Part shown: in pieces, positions 63,691 to 64,000 of the stretch
How the letters are laid out: the number at the start of each line of letters is the position of its first letter
Numbering within the stretch: position 1 is the stretch's first letter
NCBI GenBank assembly: GCA_018136815.1
Contig: CM030935.1
Coordinates: forward strand, 4,166,299-4,230,298
Origin: Isochrysis galbana
Taxonomy: Eukaryota; Haptophyta; Isochrysidales; Isochrysidaceae
DNA length: 64,000 nt
Direction: 5' to 3'
Position numbers and translations under genes: made by a program
Notes under the pieces: generated by a model
The model's input: the letters and a program-made list of their open reading frames with translations, nothing else
The model's database searches: none
Told to the model about the DNA's origin: nothing

Positions 63691-64000
63691 GGGACTCATC
63701 TCACTCGTGTCAGGTGCGAGAGCACATTGTATTATGTGTCATCTTGTCGTCGCTTGGCTGTATGATGCAGCGGCGAGGGCTTTCGGTTGGATTCCGCTCG
63801 AGGCTCGAGGAATCAAGAGTCGTTGGCCAGGCGCGCAACTAGCCTCCAATCACCACTATTTTCCTTGCCGACAAATTTCAAATGCATTTTTGTTGTTTTG
63901 ATTTGGCCCTTTTTTTAGAAAACTTTGAAGATGCTTACTACTGCTACTTAGACTTTCCTGACCGGAAACCCGACTCCAACGCCTTTGCCCCAGGCTAACT
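63691..64000. other. 3' flank of the temptin-domain gene, no further gene
   Basis: No supported gene. AAAACTTTGAAGATGCTTACTACTGCT at about 63919 resembles motifs at 15380 and 56580 and may be part of another dispersed repeat. Confidence 0.4.

Noticed and set aside
1-64000. CRISPR arrays, bacterial operons, ribosomal RNA
   Set aside because: Repeats lack regular unique spacers, genes have spliceosomal introns, and no rRNA signatures were seen.

Overview
The window looks like nuclear DNA from a flagellate alga with a plastid of secondary (red-lineage) origin. Three things point there. The genes have GT-AG introns. There are two motile-cilium genes (CCDC39 and LRRC56/ODA8 types). A dihydrolipoamide dehydrogenase carries a signal peptide followed by an ASAF-like Ser-Phe cleavage site, and a Hik2/CSK-type histidine kinase, a plastid-associated family, has a similar hydrophobic leader. 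A haptophyte or ochrophyte fits best; the species cannot be named from the sequence. The assembly has two 100-base N gaps (3195-3294, 29663-29762). No rRNA, tRNA or CRISPR was found.

Layout. 1-4.3 kb: 3' end of eIF2-alpha, then palindromic and tandem repeats, a solo hAT end, a gap and LTR-like sequence. 4.3-5 kb: DCC-family oxidoreductase. 5-9.5 kb: dispersed repeats B and A, then a hAT element with 13-bp terminal inverted repeats (TIRs) and 8-bp target-site duplications (TSDs). 10-14.4 kb: a large multi-exon membrane protein of unknown family. 15-20.2 kb: repeats, a truncated PIF/Harbinger element and a tyrosine-recombinase relic. 20.3-23.4 kb: five-exon plastid-type sensor kinase. 25.5-29.5 kb: Greatwall/MAST/Rim15-type AGC kinase. 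30.4-31.9 kb: dihydrolipoamide dehydrogenase. 33-37 kb: small or partial genes (BED finger, LRR, ankyrin, basic protein). 38-44.9 kb: divergent ciliary pair CCDC39/LRRC56. 45.2-46.3 kb: complete repeat A with a 15-bp TSD. 46.4-51.1 kb: acidic protein, tandem repeats with tiny membrane ORFs, and a WW-domain coiled-coil protein. 51.9-56.2 kb: apparently complete two-gene PIF/Harbinger transposon. 56.8-57.2 kb: LINE tail. 57.9-58.9 kb: PfkB sugar kinase. 59.2-60.3 kb: repeats A and B again. 62-63.7 kb: temptin-domain membrane protein with a frameshift in its poly-proline part.

The genes do not form an operon or pathway. The clearest functional link is the divergent CCDC39/LRRC56 pair, both serving axonemal dynein and ruler structure. 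LPD and the sensor kinase are both probably plastid proteins. Many start codons sit just downstream of long (CT)n/(GA)n or polypyrimidine tracts. Mobile DNA accounts for a large part of the window and is the most informative part of it: intact ends with target duplications could be defined for four elements. Exon coordinates below come from GT-AG sites with matching phase and protein continuity, not from transcripts.
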